7,110 nucleotides of DNA. Origin: CAXBYZ01 sp043826085 (GTDB lineage Bacteria > Patescibacteriota > Microgenomatia > UBA1400 > CG1-02-47-37). A program made the translations under genes and the position numbers. Shown here piece by piece: positions 4,341-7,110 of this stretch. The notes under the pieces were generated by a model. It was given only the letters and a program-made list of their open reading frames with translations. It searched no databases and had not been told where the DNA came from. Each line of letters begins with the position of its first letter. Position 1 is the first letter of the stretch. The stretch spans positions 1 to 7,110 of the forward strand of contig JBDRQW010000068.1 of NCBI GenBank assembly GCA_043826085.1, read 5' to 3'.

Positions 4341-4376
4341 TTCTTTATTTTACACCAAACCAAATCACTTCCCCAA
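4341..4376 (-). promoter_or_regulatory. Probable promoter of the large ATP-grasp gene, leaderless spacing
   Basis: The minus strand has TAAAAT (4347-4352) exactly 6 nt before the ATG, the same spacing as at mnmA and at 1687. A weak -35, TTGGGG (4371-4376), stands 18 nt upstream inside the end of the toxin gene. No Shine-Dalgarno sequence lies before the ATG. Read-through from the toxin-antitoxin operon is also possible, as the gap is only 24 nt. Confidence 0.4.
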
Positions 4377-4763
4377 AATATTTTTAAGCGGATTCACCAC
4401 TTTTCCTTTTAACATCGGAAAATGCTTAACATTTCCACTCATCACCTTCAAATTATTCACCTTCGCACTCGAGGCAATCAAGCAATCTGCCAAACTCAAC
4501 CCCCTATATTTTTTATGATAATCCCGCCAATACAACCCCGCTAATTTAGCCACTTTATAATCCACCTCTAAAACCAAACTAGCCTCAAATAACTCACTGG
4601 TTTTTTCAATTTCTGATGGAAACAAATTTTTATAAATCTCAGCCACGCTAATTACCGACACCGCCTGTCTTTTATTTTTCACCAACTTTTTAACTCTCTT
4701 CACCACTTTTTCATTCCCTCTCAATATCCAAATCAAAATGTCAGTATCCAGCAAGTACTTCAT
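4365..4763 (-). CDS. vapC: VapC-like PIN-domain toxin
   Basis: A 132-residue PIN domain, normal for VapC ribonucleases that cleave RNA (often tRNA or rRNA) when free of antitoxin. Acidic metal-binding residues are seen at D6 in YLLDTDILIW, E42 in SVAEIYKNL and D93 in LSLADCLIASSA. The fourth motif reads SGNVKHFPMLKG, with Asn where several family members have Asn or Asp. The ATG (4761-4763) overlaps the antitoxin TGA by one base (TGATG), typical of translational coupling. A TTG one codon earlier is possible but less likely. It is cotranscribed with the RHH antitoxin at 4763-5065. It appears intact. Confidence 0.85.
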   Translation of the reverse strand: MKYLLDTDILIWILRGNEKVVKRVKKLVKNKRQAVSVISVAEIYKNLFPSEIEKTSELFEASLVLEVDYKVAKLAGLYWRDYHKKYRGLSLADCLIASSAKVNNLKVMSGNVKHFPMLKGKVVNPLKNILGK

Positions 4764-5065
4764 CAAGCCTTCCTCTCAAAATTCTGCCTACTCACCTTCA
4801 ACCACTTATTAACAGAAGAAACTCCCTTCCACTCAGGATGATTTTCATCCAAAACAGACCCCGACGCATTTTCAATTACCTTGTCATATCCCACCTCCAC
4901 CCTCTTTACCTCTCCTGCCTCCACTAATAATAAATAACGAAATAACTCCGCCAAACTCATTTTTCTTAAACCACTCAACTTCTCCGCCAACATCTTTAAC
5001 TCAGGACTCAAAGAAATCTGCAATCTTTCGGTATATCGTGCGTCAGATAAATAAGCTTGACTCAT
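4763..5065 (-). CDS. Ribbon-helix-helix antitoxin partner of the PIN toxin
   Basis: A 100-residue protein. Residues about 12-48 (TERLQISLSPELKMLAEKLSG, then SLAELFRYLLLVE) fit a ribbon-helix-helix DNA-binding domain: a short strand with RLQISL, a helix, a turn and a second helix. The C-terminal part (about 75-100, HPEWKGVSSVNKWLKVSRQNFERK) is the likely toxin-binding tail. GGAG (5070-5073) stands 4 nt before the ATG. Such antitoxins usually repress their own operon by binding direct repeats upstream; candidate repeats are at 5079-5111. The stop overlaps the toxin start. Confidence 0.75.
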   Translation of the reverse strand: MSQAYLSDARYTERLQISLSPELKMLAEKLSGLRKMSLAELFRYLLLVEAGEVKRVEVGYDKVIENASGSVLDENHPEWKGVSSVNKWLKVSRQNFERKA

Positions 5066-5078
5066 ATTACTCCAAATC

Positions 5079-5111
5079 TATACATAATAAACTTACACAT
5101 AATTTATACAT
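5079..5111 (-). promoter_or_regulatory. Candidate antitoxin operator with three ATGTRTA repeats
   Basis: In the 62-nt gap upstream of the antitoxin the minus strand has ATGTATA (5105-5111), ATGTGTA (5094-5100) and ATGTATA (5079-5085) as direct repeats with centres 11 and 15 nt apart. TATTAT and TATAGA boxes overlap them and could be the -10; TTGATG at 5109-5114 is a possible but widely spaced -35. Direct repeats about one helical turn apart suit dimeric ribbon-helix-helix repressors. AT-richness alone could produce some of this. Confidence 0.4.
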
Positions 5112-5127
5112 CAAAACATCGCATTCG

Positions 5128-6459
5128 TCAAGCCTCCCTACCCGCCTCCTCTTCCCTCACCCTCACCGCAAATCCCAACAAATCCCGCCTGCCAATAATC
5201 ATTCTTCGCTTTAAACTAGACCTATCAGACACCGAAGCCGAAGTTTTAATCTTTTTCCCCTTCAACCAAAAAGTGATTCCCACCACTTTTCTTTCCTCCC
5301 GACCAAGTGCTGACTTAAAGCCCACTTGCCATAAGACATTTTCCGGATCAAGTAACCCCAACTCTTTAGCTAACTCCTCGTCAATCGAAGTTCTAAAGGC
5401 CCCGGTATCTATCTTAACTTTTACCATCTTTCTTTCCCCCAAAAAACTCTCTACCCCTACCTCCTCAAACACTCCCGCATATAAAGCTCCGCCTTGAATC
5501 GACTCAGTCTCGTCTCTAGCCGCAAACAACTGCTTGCCAATTTCTATTCCTTGCCTAATTGTCTTTACTTTTAAACCCTCCACCCTTTCCAATCTCCGCC
5601 TTAATCCAGCCTCATTAGCCAATTGTATTTTTAAACCGGGTTGCGAATTAATCTCTAAAACCATTGGCTTACTCTTCAATTTTCCCGCCTTAGTTTTATT
5701 TGGTTGCAACACAATATCTACCCGACAAAAACCCAACCCCACCAACTCAGCTGTCTGAACCGCCAGTTTTAAAACCCGATCCCATCGAGGTATTTTTATC
5801 CCCCTAAGCCTTCTCCTTGTCCCCGGAAAAAACTTTATTTCATGCGTATGTTTAATCCCCTTAGTTGTCACTCCGGTCGCCATATCAATCCCGCAAGCAA
5901 TTGCTCCTTGAAACATATTAGCTTTTCCATGTGATTCTTTAGTTGGCAATCTTAAAAAAGCCATTACCGGCACTTTATTAAAAACCAACACTCCCACATC
6001 CGGCGTCCCCTGAAAACTAATTGGTTTAAAATTAGGATGAACTCTGGCCCGCTCCTCAATAAAAGCTCTATCCGGCAAATCAAATCTTGAAAATCTTCCC
6101 GCCAAAATATCCTTAATGTGTAGCTTCAAATCAGCTATTGTTACTGTTTGCTTGTCAACAGTAATCCACTCACCCGCATACTCCCCACCACTCTTTACAA
6201 CCAAAATCCCCTCACCCCCCAAGCCTTGACTAGGCTTAACCACAAAACTCTCGGACAATCTTGTAAAGTCATATTTCTCCACTGCTTGCTCACTTCTAAA
6301 CATCCTATAAAGTCTAGGCACAGACAACTTATTTTTCTTAAGTAAAGACTTAGTCGCCAACTTACTACTGGAAATTTTCTTAGCCTTAGCCTTATTATAT
6401 CTGGATTGATACACATGATTCCGGGCATTCATCCCCAAAATTTCATTTCGTTTTATCAT
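5128..6459 (-). CDS. RimK-related glutamate-ligase-like ATP-grasp fused to a retropepsin-like aspartic protease
   Basis: A 443-residue two-domain protein. Residues 1-310 match the alpha-L-glutamate-ligase-related family: ILGMNARN (7-14), FVVKPSQGLGGEGILVV (72-88) with the ATP-binding K75 and glycine loop, FLRLPTKESHGKANMFQGAIACGID (168-192), GFCRVDIVL with D248, and VLEINSQPGLKIQLAN with E269 and N271 for Mg. Residues about 330-443 form a retropepsin-like (RimB/zinc-protease-like) domain with VKIDTGAFRTSID, catalytic D351-T-G, and IIGRRDLLGF (421-430). In proteobacteria the ligase, the protease and a 7TM protein are usually separate neighbouring genes. Here ligase and protease are joined, so writer and eraser activities may act on one substrate, which is unknown. 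The ATG overlaps the stop of the 7TM gene (ATGA), so the two are coupled. Confidence 0.85.
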   Translation of the reverse strand: MIKRNEILGMNARNHVYQSRYNKAKAKKISSSKLATKSLLKKNKLSVPRLYRMFRSEQAVEKYDFTRLSESFVVKPSQGLGGEGILVVKSGGEYAGEWITVDKQTVTIADLKLHIKDILAGRFSRFDLPDRAFIEERARVHPNFKPISFQGTPDVGVLVFNKVPVMAFLRLPTKESHGKANMFQGAIACGIDMATGVTTKGIKHTHEIKFFPGTRRRLRGIKIPRWDRVLKLAVQTAELVGLGFCRVDIVLQPNKTKAGKLKSKPMVLEINSQPGLKIQLANEAGLRRRLERVEGLKVKTIRQGIEIGKQLFAARDETESIQGGALYAGVFEEVGVESFLGERKMVKVKIDTGAFRTSIDEELAKELGLLDPENVLWQVGFKSALGREERKVVGITFWLKGKKIKTSASVSDRSSLKRRMIIGRRDLLGFAVRVREEEAGREA

Positions 6460-7110
6460 TTCCTTAACATACTTTTAAATTTAAAATTTTCAAGCAATCT
6501 TAAGCCCACATACTTACCCACATAAATATTCATGACCGCCACCAACACTAAATAAACCTCCGGATTAAGTAACACCAGCTTCTGTACCCAATTAAGTTTT
6601 AATACCACCGCCGCCCCAATCGCCATCAAGATAGTCTGCACAGTTACCCTAAAAGCCTCTCTTTTAGATTTACCCACCTGGACTTCAATAAAATTTTCCG
6701 ATAATAACATCAAAATCAAAATCGGAAAAATCGACACCGCAGAAAGTTCTCCCAATCTCACATTCACCGCCCCCAACAAAACCGCCAACACTCCAATCGA
6801 CACAAACCACATTAACAAAGCCATTCTTGGTAAATACTGCATTTTTAATCTTTTTGTCAATTTTCTGGCCATCGTCGCCAGTAACCAAATCACCACAAAC
6901 AAAATCATTCCCACTTTAATACCGGTCGCCACAAAAGCCACAGACAACATTGCCGGCACAAAAATTCCAAATCCTGTCAAACCCAATAAATGCCTGGCCG
7001 AAGCAATCATTAAAGCCACCAAAGGAAACAAAAGCACCAAGACAATCGTATTAGCTGAAACTCCTTGAGCCACACCCTGTCTAATTCCCACTTGAATAAA
7101 ATTATTCCAC
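6456..7110 (-). CDS. 7TM protein of the inactive-transglutaminase type (partial, 5' end outside the window)
   Basis: An integral membrane protein with about seven hydrophobic helices, counted from the GTG at 7091: about 14-33, 41-57, 58-76, 88-107, 113-130, 148-166 and 174-192. GIRQGVAQGVSANTIVLVLLFPLV, SARHLLGLTGFGIFVPAML and the RKLTKRLKMQYLPRMALL loop match the 7TM domain that is usually joined to an extracytoplasmic inactive transglutaminase domain. The frame stays open upstream of the GTG to the window edge (WNNFIQV before it), so the GTG is probably not the start and the transglutaminase part should lie to the right. The last base of its stop is shared with the start of the ligase-protease gene. 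It may place or present the substrate of the ligase at the membrane. No promoter is visible; it should be outside the window. Confidence 0.8.
   Translation of the reverse strand, partial: WNNFIQVGIRQGVAQGVSANTIVLVLLFPLVALMIASARHLLGLTGFGIFVPAMLSVAFVATGIKVGMILFVVIWLLATMARKLTKRLKMQYLPRMALLMWFVSIGVLAVLLGAVNVRLGELSAVSIFPILILMLLSENFIEVQVGKSKREAFRVTVQTILMAIGAAVVLKLNWVQKLVLLNPEVYLVLVAVMNIYVGKYVGLRLLENFKFKSMLRK

Noticed and set aside
4764..4766. TTG start for the PIN toxin
   Set aside because: An ATG follows immediately and overlaps the antitoxin stop in the common TGATG arrangement.
5118..5130. Further copy of the two-hairpin repeat (GCATTCGTC)
   Set aside because: Only a 9-base match to one arm, no partner arm, no second hairpin; likely chance.
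5057..5497. 146-codon plus-strand ORF
   Set aside because: It overlaps the retropepsin domain coding region and the antitoxin promoter; Ser/Thr/Pro-rich shadow composition.
6195..6428. 77-codon minus-strand ORF inside the ligase gene
   Set aside because: It is another frame of the RimK-related domain, whose motifs are intact.

Overview
The window looks like a bacterial chromosome segment of moderate-to-low GC, tightly packed and mostly coded on the minus strand. The gene set (several uncharacterised ATP-grasp ligases, a small RHH/PIN toxin-antitoxin pair, short hypothetical genes, little regulation) would fit a Patescibacteria/CPR-type genome from a metagenome. That assignment is inferred from style; no marker gene here proves it. 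TGA is used as a stop and TGG as Trp, so a recoded TGA=Gly lineage is not indicated. The + strand is strikingly C-rich and G-poor, so the minus strand is probably the leading strand.

Layout. Positions 1-83 hold a good minus-strand promoter, a small hairpin with a U-run and a ribosome binding site for a gene that starts just outside the left edge. Positions 122-860 hold a 3'-truncated mnmA (tRNA 2-thiouridylase) whose missing end is replaced by an unrelated out-of-frame fragment. Positions 890-1012 hold a two-hairpin repeat and a degenerate second copy of the mnmA start. A small unknown gene (1137-1577, minus) and a cyanophycin-synthetase-like ATP-grasp enzyme (1687-2691, plus) diverge from a shared promoter region. 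A second copy of the two-hairpin repeat sits between that gene and the convergent large ATP-grasp protein (2745-4340, minus). Upstream are a VapC-like PIN toxin (4365-4763) and its ribbon-helix-helix antitoxin (4763-5065). The right side is an operon of a 7TM membrane protein (partial, 6456-7110) and a RimK-related glutamate-ligase-like ATP-grasp fused to a retropepsin-like aspartic protease (5128-6459). The 7TM/ligase/protease trio is a known conserved module of unknown substrate; it suggests ATP-dependent addition, and proteolytic removal, of an amino-acid or peptide tag near the membrane.

The most unusual feature is a set of palindromic elements that sit inside reading frames without breaking them. 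One family (GGTTACGAAC arms) occurs at three sites, and two of these are in-frame insertions in unrelated genes, encoding RLRT...KVRN both times. A second family (an 8-bp-stem hairpin plus a 6-bp-stem hairpin about 23 nt apart) occurs twice outside or at the end of genes with compensatory stem changes. A look-alike, inverted, forms most of a roughly 44-residue insertion in the large ATP-grasp protein. This resembles Rickettsia palindromic elements or REP-like elements in behaviour. A second pattern is that three genes have a -10 hexamer ending exactly 6 nt before the ATG, which predicts leaderless mRNAs.
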